A DNA stretch of 64,000 bases from Pyricularia pennisetigena (lineage: Eukaryota; Ascomycota; Sordariomycetes; Magnaporthales; Pyriculariaceae): assembly GCF_004337985.1 (NCBI RefSeq), contig NW_021940923.1:248001-312000 (forward strand), written 5' to 3'. Shown here in pieces: positions 9,065-19,731 of the stretch. Position 1 is the first letter of the stretch, and each line of letters begins with the position of its first letter. A program made the position numbers and the translations under genes. A model generated the notes under the pieces. That model was not told the DNA's origin. It worked only from the letters and a program-made list of their open reading frames with translations, and searched no databases.

Positions 9065-12000
9065 CTTTACTCCCTTGTCAAGACTCCTCTACGGGACCCC
9101 TTGAGTGATCCTCTTTCTCCATATTCACATGCACTGGGATGCATAGAGTACCTACTGTAGATTATTGTCTCCACGAGATTGGGCTTCGTCATTCATGGGA
9201 GGCGAGGTAAATTACACAATAAAAATCATAAAAAAGGATCAACGGTCAGTTGGGAATACCAAGCCAACAGGGACAAGACATCTCCCTTGATTTGTGCAAG
9301 TGATATGTGCAAATAACAGCATAAACCAAGAACAAAAGAGACAGGGTCTGGGTTTGGATAAATGGAGAATTCGAGAAAGGCCCAATCAAATTTAGATTAA
9401 TTTTGTCAAGGGATGACAGGACAAGATCCTGTTCGCGTCACGCGTTGGTGATGTCCAGAACAAGAACCCCAAAAAGGCCCCCCAAAATGGAAAACAATGG
9501 CAGAACCGGATCAAACGCCGTTCGCATTCGCATATGAAGGCCTGCCTAATCCTTGCCATGCAGGTTATGGGTTCACAATTGATTCTCCTGCGTCTCAATT
9601 GACAGCTCCAGAGACTGTGCGGGATTTGTTCGGATGAACCCCTTGTGGGGGGGTTTTCTCTTCTCTCTCTTTGCTGTAGCGACTCCTACCAAGAGGGTCA
9701 GAGTCAGTCACTGCATTGTCCTGCGCTGATCTTGGGTCAATATGGGAAAGGGGGAGATTCCCACCTTGTCGCGTCCCGCCCTCGTCTGCAACTCAGGAGG
9801 ACCCTGGCAAGAAATTGACAAATTTCGCAAGGAACCGGAAACAACCACCAGACGAACAAAACCCGCCTCAACAAATGAGCGGTGTGGAGAATGGCCGAAA
9901 TGGTTGTTGGTGTACTGTACTGTATGTGTATACTCCAAGAACAGATCTGATCTTCATATGATGAACGCTCGTCTATTGGATAGTAACATAAAAAAAACAT
10001 CGAACCATCCAGACGAAAAAAGTCGGCAAGACACCAATTGCACCCTGACGCATGAAATTACAGCACATGACCTTCACCTTTGTCCAACCGGGAATCTATC
10101 CGGCAGGGAAGCTATCCCTTGCGTACTGTAGCGATACCAAGACCTTTTTTTTTTTTTTTCTTTTTTTTTTCTTTTCTATCCATTATTTAGGCCCGCTTTT
10201 TCTCATCACATAGGAGCTTTTCCCCCATTCTTTCTCTCTCGCTTTCTTGCCGGTTGTACTTCGTCTCCCGGCGTAATCTCTTTTTTTTTTTTTCTCTCTT
10301 CCAAGCCGTTACAGTCGCTCGCTCGCATCTTCCTGTAACTGCATCACCTGCAACAATGCAACCTGAGTGGTTGGGTGCTTGTATTACTGTAGATGAAATG
10401 TAACGAACGGATTAACCCCACACCAGAGGAGTCGGCAGTACCCTCCTGTCGGTAACCAGTCATCTTTTGCTATTAGATCTTGGGTCGCACAAAGCCAAGG
10501 AGGGTAGTACGGCTTGATTTGAGTTGAATGCTTATGGTAACCCTAGGTAAAGTTTATATTATGATATCCCGTTGGTTAGTTCGCAGCAGCATCCAAAAAG
10601 AGTCCGTGTTGGTCGTTTCGATCGCCTGTTCCTATCTTGCATCTTCTACTTTGAGAGTGATCGGGGGGAATTAGTCTAAGTGACGGTAACAGTTGCAACA
10701 TTACTGCGTGGGGACTACGCAAAAACACTTGTCATGTAATGGGTCAAAGGAGGAGCATCTTTTCCCAGTTTTGTTGCCCACCGACAGGGGCACAAGGGTT
10801 TCGACTCTTTTTTTTTTTTTTCTTTTTTCTCTCTCTTTTCTGCCAGTCGAGGTCTTCATACTGTACTACAGTAGCCGCTCTCCCCCTACCCGCCGCGCAT
10901 CCACCTCCCTCGTTCGTTTCCACTCTCAACAGCCACTTTTTCTTCCTCCCACGTAAGCCTCGCTTGGCATCGGTAAGTGGGTATGTGGATAGAACTCCCT
11001 GAGAAGTTTTGCCCCTTTGGCCTTGGTTGACGGGCCGGGCCTCGTCTCTCGTCCAGCCCAGATTGAGTTGTAGGTCAGTGCCGAGTCGTGTTCATGCAAA
11101 AATGCACTGACGCTGCGTCGTGTAGCTACTATGACTTTGATAAGGCTTTTGGTGCATGAAGCTATTCAGGGGACCAAAAAAAAAAAAAATCAAGGGAAGC
11201 CATGTGGGGATGGTAAAGAAGAGAAACAAACGTTTGTCGTTCAGAGGCGAAGAACAAGAAGAAAGGGAGAAATGACCTGTAGGTTTTGCCTGCGTACCGA
11301 GGTTCTGTCATATCCACCACTACCCATTACCGGCTATTCAGCTGCATGCTGCAAGGGAGAAGAATCAGAGACCGAGAACAATCTTGCCCACTCATTTGTA
11401 AAGGGGAGATGCCGAGCGAGCACCTCAGCCAGGTACAAGTCGACAGACGACGACTTCGCGAACTTCGGCGCGTAATCGGCATCGGCAATGCAACCCCCGA
11501 AAAAAAAAAAAGGCCCTCCTGGCCATCTCCCCATCGAATGCAAGGGATGACTGCCGTGCAACTCGGCACTGTGCCCTCGGTCATTACTTTTCTCTTTGTG
11601 ACTTGTCGCCTTATTAGCCGTTGATTATTGTGTGGTGCGATTCTGTACTAACCCGGACCGTTACCTTCCCACAGCCCTGTTTATCTTGGTGCTCCTTTTT
11701 GGGACATGTCCCCGATCCAGACCTTTTCCCTCCCTTCCTCAAACCTCCCCTTACCCAACCGCATGCTGTGCCACCTAGCCATGGATACACCCCTTTGGTT
11801 TTACTCGCTTCGCTTTTTTTTTTTTTTTTTTTTTTTCTCCCTCTCTTTGTCTTGGCCCCCACATTCCCGCCATCCCTCAACGACACTGCAGATAATGTAC
11901 GACGAACTTGACACCCATGAGACCAGTCCCATCAAAAAAAATACCCACGCAGCTGCAGCGAACGATGGGACACGCACACATACATACATACTCACAAGGA

Positions 12001-12872
12001 CCTAGCAGGAAACTGCTGCTGGGTCGATCAGTATTGGGTTGCCCATACCCGTGACACGTGTATTCGGGGGCGGAGCAAAGCGCATATGCTGCACAGTTTC
12101 CCCTTTCAGCTGGAAGGTCTGGTAGCATTACCTTTTGGCAGCGGGACTGCCGAGTAAGTAAATTGCATTGTAGTTGGTAACCGATATGCAGGAGCGGGTG
12201 AGCGGCAGGCTTGCATGAGTTTTTTATTGTTTGTTTCGTTTATTTTTCTTGGTTCGGTTGGTTCCCTTTCATCTTTTTTTCCTGCACTTCACTTCCCCCC
12301 CAACCCCATGACAGCGGCTGTCAACCTCGCTTCCAGCTTGCATCCTAGGTACCAACACAGCATAACCAGACAAATGGTTCATTACAGTAGCATTACTACC
12401 ATCTTAGTCAAAGCCTATAAGCTCCGTACCGCCGTATTTCTAGGTGCTCGGGAAGCACAGACCAGAATGATTATCGCATGGGTCGGGTCACTCCTCATCG
12501 ACAATGCACGTCACACCTCCTAGTTTCATCCACCACTTATCGGCTCGCACGAGATCGAGCAGACAGAAAAGAAAAAGATGAGTGTGGTATGATAATTGCC
12601 TTCTTAAACCCTACCCTTTTCCACGCCCCACGGAGCTTCTCCGTATCTCCCTACTTCCCCACAAACGATGGAGCATAGCTTTCTTTTTTTGCGCCATCAT
12701 GCTAGTATCGTCCAAAGAGCTAGGTTGTTTAACCGATCGATAGATTGGTTTTCCTCGCCCAACGTACCCACACTGAACGACGTCGCCCGTGTCGAACCAT
12801 GGCATACTGATACGCCTATGGTAAATCGTCTCATACCTGCCTCTCGTAAAGGAGCGGCGAAAGAAAAGCACG

Positions 12873-12875
<3 letters not shown>

Positions 12876-12926
<51 letters not shown>
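12876..12926. repeat. T51 homopolymer
   Basis: The longest homopolymer in the window, about 51 consecutive T, in the gene-free region upstream of the terpene synthase. Confidence 0.9.
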
Positions 12927-12927
<1 letters not shown>

Positions 12928-13437
12928 ATTTCATTGCTCTGGGACTCACCTTGCATCGACTGATGAAAGTCGAAGAAAAAAAACCTGTAAATATAGCTTA
13001 AGCTCATCACAGAACCCTCCTTTCGTTATGGTGTGGTCACTCAGGTAACGGGGTCCCAAAACCATTACCACAATCCGTGGCCCTGAACAGGGAACCTCCC
13101 TCCTTGGTTTGATGATCAAAATGTCTCAGCCTTCTACTTTGATCTTTGTTTGGTCGTTGCTTCTTTTGGTCCCGTTATATCCATTGCCCATATAACCCCA
13201 CAATATCAGGTCCCTCCCCATTGTTTTTTTCCCTTTTGATTTGCCTCTACTTCACTCGATGTTCTCGCTGCCCCGACCCTTTGCCACAAGCGAGTAACAG
13301 CATTGCGGCGCTTCTGCAGACTTTAGCGGCAAATAGTAGCATGCAGCATGCCAAGAATAGGCAGAGGCAGGGGGTGTAATCCGCGAGCGCAATACCAAAA
13401 GGAGAAGGGTACAGAGGGAAAAGAAGAGAGAGGGACA

Positions 13438-13440
13438 AGA

Positions 13441-13471
<31 letters not shown>
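13438..13471. repeat. (GA)n-rich microsatellite
   Basis: An AG/GA dinucleotide tract with one interruption, in intergenic sequence. Confidence 0.85.
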
Positions 13472-14390
13472 TATGGGACATGATGATTGTATGGTGGAGA
13501 CGGTTCGACCAGTGATCCATCCATCCGTCGACATGTTCCGAGGGACCTAGTCATTATTAGCACTTCAGTAACCATTTTCCGGTCCATCTCCACCCCACGT
13601 TGGCATGGGCGACTACTGAAGTCGGCATGATGTGACGGATGATGTGACGCTGGGGTTTTCTTCCTTTACTTTAATTTCAATACCTACAGATATGCGCTGC
13701 ACCTATGACCAACAACGCATGCGCGCCCTGCCTCTCGTTCTTCATCACGGCCTGTTTCCAAGAGGATACAAGATAGCAGAGAGGTCTTGGGCATCTATCC
13801 GAAAGGACCAGCTGCATCATTTGGCGATGGTCCGGCTACTCCGAGTCAAGAAAAAGTCGGCGACGAGAAGATCAACCTCGACACATCCAGCTCCTTCTGG
13901 CTAACGCGCCCGGATGGGTTTTGCACCAAGGCTATCTCTCGTCTATTGATCCTTGACCCCGCAGCCCTGCGCCCATACCCCATTCTTTTATTTCTATTCT
14001 TTTGGTTTGTCGAGAATCCCGGATCCAGTCTTTGGACAAAAGAAGAGAAGGTAGCGAACAAGATAAACAGAAAAAAAAAAAAAGAAAAAAAAAGTTCCTC
14101 TGTTAGCCAAGAAAGGAGCTGCCCAGCCCATCAAACTACACCTGACATTATCTCCATGCGGTTCATGTCGGCCTCCAAGGACCCTAGCCGTCGATCACCG
14201 CCTTTATATCTGGACTCCAGTTCTTCTCGCCTGAAGAGGAGTCTACTTTTTTCCACTCTAACCCAATTCACTTTCCCCTCAAACTTGCTTCCCACCCATT
14301 GACCGAAAGCCGATAACGTCAGCCTCGATTTCACCCGGCTGCACCTTGTCACTTGTCTTGACGCCAGCCGTGTCACATACACGCACCTTG

Positions 14391-14400
14391 TTTTATAAAG
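14391..14400 (+). promoter_or_regulatory. TATA-like element of the terpene synthase
   Basis: TTTTATAAAG lies about 60 bp upstream of the chosen start codon at 14460, a suitable distance for a fungal TATA box with a short leader. Confidence 0.45.
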
Positions 14401-14459
14401 CCTCACCCTCCCATCCTTGAGCTCGAACCCGGCTCGAAAGAAAAAAAAAAGCTATCGAC

Positions 14460-16205
14460 ATGATCTCATCAGCACCGCAGCCTACAAGAACGGGACAGGA
14501 TCCTATAGCTGCCACCACAACCACCAACTGCTCTCATCTCAGGACGGCCCGGCCCCGCGCCATCACATCCTCCCCCTGCCTTCCTTCCCCAATGCCGAGG
14601 AAAAGCACCGCAGAGGTCACGATAAGACCGCCCCCATCCCGGACCATGTCTCCAGCCATGAACGACTGCATGCCGGCAAAGGCAGATGCCAAGGTCAAGG
14701 CTGGCGCCACTGACATAATCACGCCGCCCTCGTCGCCGCGGAGGTTGAGCAATGCTGCAGAGACGGAGGCGAAGCAGGCCGCGCCACCATGCTCCGGCGC
14801 CGGCATGCAGCTTAGGCTCCCGGATATGTTTGCCTCTCTCATGAGCATCCGGCCACCGATAAACCCACACTACAAAAAGGTCAAGGCCGAGGCTGAGGAG
14901 TGGACTGCAAGGTGAGTTTTGTTTGCCATTCTTGATGGGGGCTTTTGCTTTCCCATCTCAAGCCTCAACTTTTATCTTTTTTTTTTCTTTCTTTTCTTTC
15001 GTCCATAGACCTAACAAGAAACATATCTCCCCCTCCCACCCAAACAGAACCCTCAACCTTACTCCCCTCCAAGCCCTCCGCAACTCCAAGGCAGACTTCA
15101 CCTTCCTGGTGTCGTGGTGGGCCCCCAACGCCGACGCCGAGGCGGTCCGCACCATGGTCGACTGGCAGCACTGGGCCTTCCCCTGGGACGACCAGTTCGA
15201 CGAGGGCCACCTCAAGCTGGACCTGGCGGGGGCCGCGGCCGAGGTGGTGCACATGACGTCCCTGCTCGACGACACGCACCCGTCGCTGTCTCTGGACCAG
15301 CCCGGCACCGACCCGATCCAGTACGCGTTCCAGCAGAACTGGTACCGGATCCGGAGCCGGGCCGGCCCCGCGCTCAGGCACCGGTACAAGACCTACCTGA
15401 AGCACTACATGCTCGGCGTGCTGGGCCAGGTCGGGTCCAGGTCCAGGGATCCGCGGTCGCTGTCCGTGGACGAGTACCTCGCCTTCAGGAGGGGCACCAT
15501 CGGCGTCATGCCGTGCCTGTGCCTCGTCGAGTACGCCGAGGGCATCGAGCTGCCGCAGTACGTCGTCGACCACCCGTCCGTGGCGGCGTGCCAGCAGGTG
15601 GCTGTGGATCTGGTCCTGCTGGACAACGACATTCTGTCTTATAGGAAAGATTTGGTATGTATTTTTTTTTTCTTGTTGATCCATACTTTGGCCCTCTGGA
15701 AAGACGTGCTTGCTGACTTGCAAACCCGTTGCGAACCACAGATCGAAGGCGAAGAGCTGAACCTCATCAACATCCTTCGCTTCTCCAAGGGCCTGACCCT
15801 GCAGGAGGCCGTCGACGAGATGGGCCGCATGATCACGGAGCGCTACCGCATCTGGTACCGCGCGCTGGCCGACATGCCAAGCTGGGGCCACAAGCTCGAC
15901 GCCGAGGTGCTGCGCTACCTGGACGGGTGCAGGCGCGTTGCGCTGGGCAGCCTGATTTGGAGGTATGCATCTTTTTTTTTTTTTTTCTTCTTGTGTTTAT
16001 ACATTCCCAGCTCTAATCCTCAGGGGATGATCAAACACTGACTATTCGCCCCAGCTTCCACACTGGTCGCTACTTCAAAGACGCCGAGGGCGAGCTGGTC
16101 CGCGAGGAACAAAAGCTCTGGATCCCCGAGGAGTTGCTTGCCGGCATCGACGGCAGGCCGCCAAAGATCCAGTCGGAGGCGCTACCTGAGCCGGTCTCAT
16201 TGTAG
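14460..16205 (+). CDS. Class I terpene synthase
   Basis: Four exons (14460-14911, 15048-15654, 15742-15962, 16055-16205) join in frame to 476 residues. The metal-binding aspartate motif DDQFD (198-202, within WAFPWDDQFDEGHL) is canonical DDxxD. The second metal site NDILSYRKD (344-352) fits the NSE triad with Asp in place of the final Glu. The RY pair, residues 432-433 in SFHTGRYF, closes the active site. These enzymes ionise and cyclise farnesyl or related diphosphates, and this one resembles the bacterial/fungal sesquiterpene cyclase type; the product cannot be told. Residues 1 to about 120 are Pro/Ser/Thr-rich, probably disordered and unusual, so translation from a later Met (14592 or 14646) is possible. 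No P450, oxidase or transporter adjoins it, so a cluster is not evident. Introns 2 and 3 contain T tracts. Confidence 0.9.
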
Positions 16206-17525
16206 CTCGCAATTATAATGACGGGTTGTCCTTAATGTCTCTTTATATTTTGCACTTTGTGGGGGGTTCTTTTTGGTCTTGGAGTTTCCTTTTTCTTCTT
16301 CTTTGCTTTCTTTTACGTCTCTTTTCTTGGTGTTCTGTCGCGCATGGCAAAGCGTTGCAAATTGGGGTCTTTTTTTCGCAAGGAATGAATGCACTGAAAG
16401 GAGAAACGAAGGCAGGGAACGGTCGGCTATCTCTTGAATGAAAATAAGAGAGACGAAGGGAGAAAAGGTGTTGTTAGTCTTCTCAACTTTATATACGAAG
16501 AAAAGCTCAGAAGAGAGGGAATCGTTCAAACTCGGCAACGTGGGATGCATCGTGTAATTTATGCACAACTACGAGGCAAAAAAAAAAAGAAAGGCACGTC
16601 GACCCAAAGCCTCATTCCCCCGCATTGCATCGTCGCATCAGCACAACAGAGTTCCTATCATCATTTCCAGAATGGTTCCCCACACAAAAGTCTAGAGTGT
16701 GACAGGCGTCGAAACAAGGCCGGTCGGAAAATATAGACCTTTTTTTTTTTTTTTTTTTCCTTCCTTTTTTTTTGGCGTCATCTCATCTGGGTCCCATGCC
16801 GATCGGGTCACACCAGCGGAACGAGCCGCCGACCTTTTGCTTTTGCCGCACACCACCAATCCTTGGATATGGAGGGGTCAAGGGTTGAATATGACTGCAT
16901 GTTGGCTGACACCCACCCCTTGAAGTGCTATTTTAGTGTCCAAAAAAAGTCTAAATTGGATGGACAGGAAATTCCCCGAGTCTCGGCGGCTTTGGTGCAC
17001 GAGGTTGTATGCGAACGAGAAGTTCCGAACTCCGTTGGACTGACATTTTAGCTTTTTTTTTTTTTTCTCTCTCCGTCATGCAAGACTGGTCGACAGGCCT
17101 TGAACTTAATGTAACGACGTTACAGCGCAGCGAACCGAAAACTACGGTAGACTAAGTTGTATTTTCTTTTCGCAATCTTTCCGGTACCCCTAGGGTAACG
17201 AGCAAGACTTGGCCGTGGCGTGAACAACTCACTTACGCTAACCCGACTCTATCTCTTCCGACTTCACCACCTTCCTACCCTGGCCACAAAGCGTGCATAC
17301 AAACGTGACAAAAGTTAAAATATGTTATTGCTTGCATTGCATTTGCACCTCTTGTGCGCCTATCATTATATTATGCATTAGTTGAGGCTGCTATTAACAA
17401 TATCGTTTTTTTTTTTTTTTTTTTTATTATGTTAAGGTTTTATTCCACCGCTACCGGTTAATTGTCTTCATCAAATCCGCCCCTGGCTCTCTTGCTTTAT
17501 AACTCACTCGTTAATATGCGCACGC
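16206..17525. other. Intergenic region after the terpene synthase
   Basis: About 1.3 kb of AT- and T-tract-rich sequence (runs near 16740, 17053 and 17406). No gene or RNA is recognised. Confidence 0.5.
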
Positions 17526-17690
17526 TCAATAGTACACCCCCCCGGCCGCAGAGCTTCCCGTCGCCATCCCCGTCGCATACTCCACGACAGGCAACCCCCT
17601 GCCTTCAGCGCTGCGGTAGCGAAAGCCGTAGAGGGTGCTAGACTTTTTGGAAGAAAAAGAAGAAGAGCGCCACTCTGAAAACCCTTGGAT
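17526..17690 (-). other. Possible orphan C-terminal exon
   Basis: On the minus strand, a plausible splice acceptor (TTTTCAG) near 17678 opens a frame ending in TLYGFRYRSAEGRGLPVVEY and then ATGMATGSSAAGGVYY before a stop. The composition is protein-like and unlike the surrounding intergenic DNA. I found no upstream exons that connect, so it may be a gene remnant or chance. The family is not recognised. Confidence 0.22.
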
Positions 17691-18789
17691 TTTTGCTTCA
17701 TGATTCATACTGCAGGGGATGCGGTGCGTTTCTTTGCTTTGTGGACCGCGTTCCTCATCATGAAAATCGCAGCAAATGCAGAGCGTCTGGTATGTGACCA
17801 AGTGTCGTCTTCATTTGGGAGCTTTCAGGTTGGCGAGCAAGGGCTGTTCCTGAATATGATGACAGGACCTTTGTGTTGCGGCAGAGTTCAACATGCTGCT
17901 ATTAAGCAAATCCGTTTATGGACGCGAAGCCTCTTCGAAAAGCGGACTGTGAGCCAAGATGGGCAGTTGCAAGATTGCAAACAGATCTATCAGTCGTTGA
18001 TCGTTTGTTATGAGGCAAAGCACCATTCAACTGGCCAGTGACGATGCCAGCGCCGACTTTGTCAGGGGTTTCAAGGATGGTGTTGAGTGATAAAACGACC
18101 GCATTATCCTTTCCAAAAATGCAAGACAGACCCCACCCAAGCCATCGCGCGGATAATATCAGGCCTCACTCAGTTCAGCAAAGCCCGATGGCGAGACTGC
18201 AGGCAAGTGACTCCCAGCTGGTGCGGTCAGGCAGCAGCGCAACTCCTCCCTCCCCGGCCTGTGCCCGGAACTGTCTCGGCAGATCGATCGCAGAGCTGTC
18301 GTCGCCCTCCATGTAGCATTCTTCCATCTGCCTATAACACAACGCGGCGGCTGTTCCCAGGGATACGTACGTCTTGCCTAGTCCGCGCAGGCGGTGGATG
18401 TATCGCTACACGTATAGTTTAGCCTGGCGTCAGTGCGGTCTAAAAGCCACAGCTGCCTGCACGTCTAATATAGGGGTGAAGGATTCTGTGTTCTCCAGAC
18501 CACAGGCGTAGACGGCAATGGCTGCGCTTGGAGTTGCACAAAGTGTTTGCCTCTTTCTTCATATACATGTATATGTACAAATACATGAAGAAAGAGGTCA
18601 TTGGGATATCTCGTCCCCGGATTTGGAGGTGAACTATTACTGTACTGCGTCTCACCTGAGAAGTTCTCAGATCAGAGTTTCTCCATCCAAGTGCAGGCAC
18701 AGAGACCGGGATGTTGCACTCGCTATGCCGTGGCTATCGTTAGCAAGATCACACGGTAAATCTCGCACGCCTAGCTGGACAATTCGGAA
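17691..18789. other. Intergenic region with a hairpin
   Basis: About 1.1 kb with no supportable gene. It contains the inverted repeat described at 18550-18597. Confidence 0.5.
18550..18597. repeat. 48-bp inverted repeat (hairpin)
   Basis: Perfect 13-base arms, CCTCTTTCTTCAT (18550-18562) and ATGAAGAAAGAGG (18585-18597), flank a partly self-complementary AT-rich loop. It could form a stable hairpin in RNA or be the core of a small inverted-repeat element. No target duplication is obvious. Confidence 0.8.
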
Positions 18790-19119
18790 TCAAAGGTTAG
18801 AGATTTTCTTACCTCTGGTTGTAGCCGGCTCGACCAAGGTGCGAATCAGCCAGGCATCCCCACCAGACATTCCAAGGTGAGACAACCCTGTGCTAGAGTC
18901 CCTAAATGATTCAGAGGCATGGATGTCGCTCGATTCTTCCTGGTCGTTGGACGCGACATAATCCGCGCATAGACAATCCAAGTGTAGTCGCCGCAGATTT
19001 GTCGTCTTGCACATCTGTTCAACGACGTTGCTGAGACGTGACAGCCTGTCATCGAACCTGTACATCCAAGCCTGGACCATGTCTTTGAAGAGCGCGGTCT
19101 GAGGGTCAAATTGGAGCAC
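18790..19119 (-). pseudogene. Possible gene fragment with LRR-like segment
   Basis: A 109-codon frame whose middle (SNVVEQMCKTTNLRRLHLDC) reads like a leucine-rich-repeat or F-box-type protein and keeps amphipathic helices, but it has no signal, no clear start context and no connecting exons. I regard it as a candidate remnant of an unrecognised gene. Chance cannot be excluded. Confidence 0.2.
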
Positions 19120-19220
19120 CCAAAAGATCCGAGCACGCCTCTCAGATCGACGGACGTTGCCAGCTGGGTAGCCGTCGTCTTTCTCGGGGTTTATAATATA
19201 TCATATATGTATATATATCA

Positions 19221-19293
<73 letters not shown>

Positions 19294-19731
19294 TGAATCT
19301 TCAATTGAGAAAAACACTGCTGTTGCTCGGATAGACAGGATGGGAAGATATCGGAGAATCTGACTGACTTTATAGTTGGGTAGATGTGCAAGGCCATAGA
19401 CTCATGATGGCTGTGTTTTTGTATAAACTCACATTCCTGTGATAGACATTTGCGTATGACTCTTGGAAAGAGCAACGGCACACTGCTGTGGTCGACAAAC
19501 TATCGAAAACAATGAAGGGGAAAGTCAAACGTGCTACCAAAACTCATCAAGCTAACAAACAACTCACTCGTAAAACCCTTCAGCAACATCAGAGCTTGTA
19601 ATCGACGTGTGCAAACAAAGCAGTCATTTTCTATTACTTTTGTAGCCTAGAGAGCCTGTCTAGCCCATGTCATGTACCAAACATCCCATCATTATCAAAC
19701 AAAACCCCCCCCCACCACCCCTTCAAAACAC
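19120..19731. other. Intergenic region with TA repeat
   Basis: About 610 bp downstream of the nuclease gene. It is dominated by an ATATATGTA-type tract followed by a long (TA)n run; nothing coding is recognised. Confidence 0.55.
19195..19290. repeat. (TA)n microsatellite
   Basis: An imperfect TATATG/TATATC start leads into an uninterrupted TA run of roughly 60 bp (about 19227-19290). It is self-complementary and prone to length change and cruciform formation. Confidence 0.9.

Larger units (their letters stand above)
9065..14390. other. 5.3-kb region with no supportable gene, rich in C/T tracts
   Basis: No ORF here resembles a protein family and none joins plausibly with neighbours. The + strand carries repeated pyrimidine-rich tracts (for example near 10145-10190, 10281-10300, 10808-10840, 11814-11836, 12876-12926 and 13228-13240), and several precede short upstream-type ORFs such as the one at 10355. 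The heptamer TACTGTA or its complement occurs at 9153, 9913, 9918, 10124, 10385, 10859, 10867 and 12383. It may be an extended promoter, a long leader or noncoding transcription for the downstream + strand gene, or simply gene-free DNA. Confidence 0.5.

Noticed and set aside
14411..14440. tRNA T-arm-like GGGTTCGAGC on the minus strand
   Set aside because: The adjoining bases do not form a five-pair stem and no acceptor, D or anticodon arms follow.
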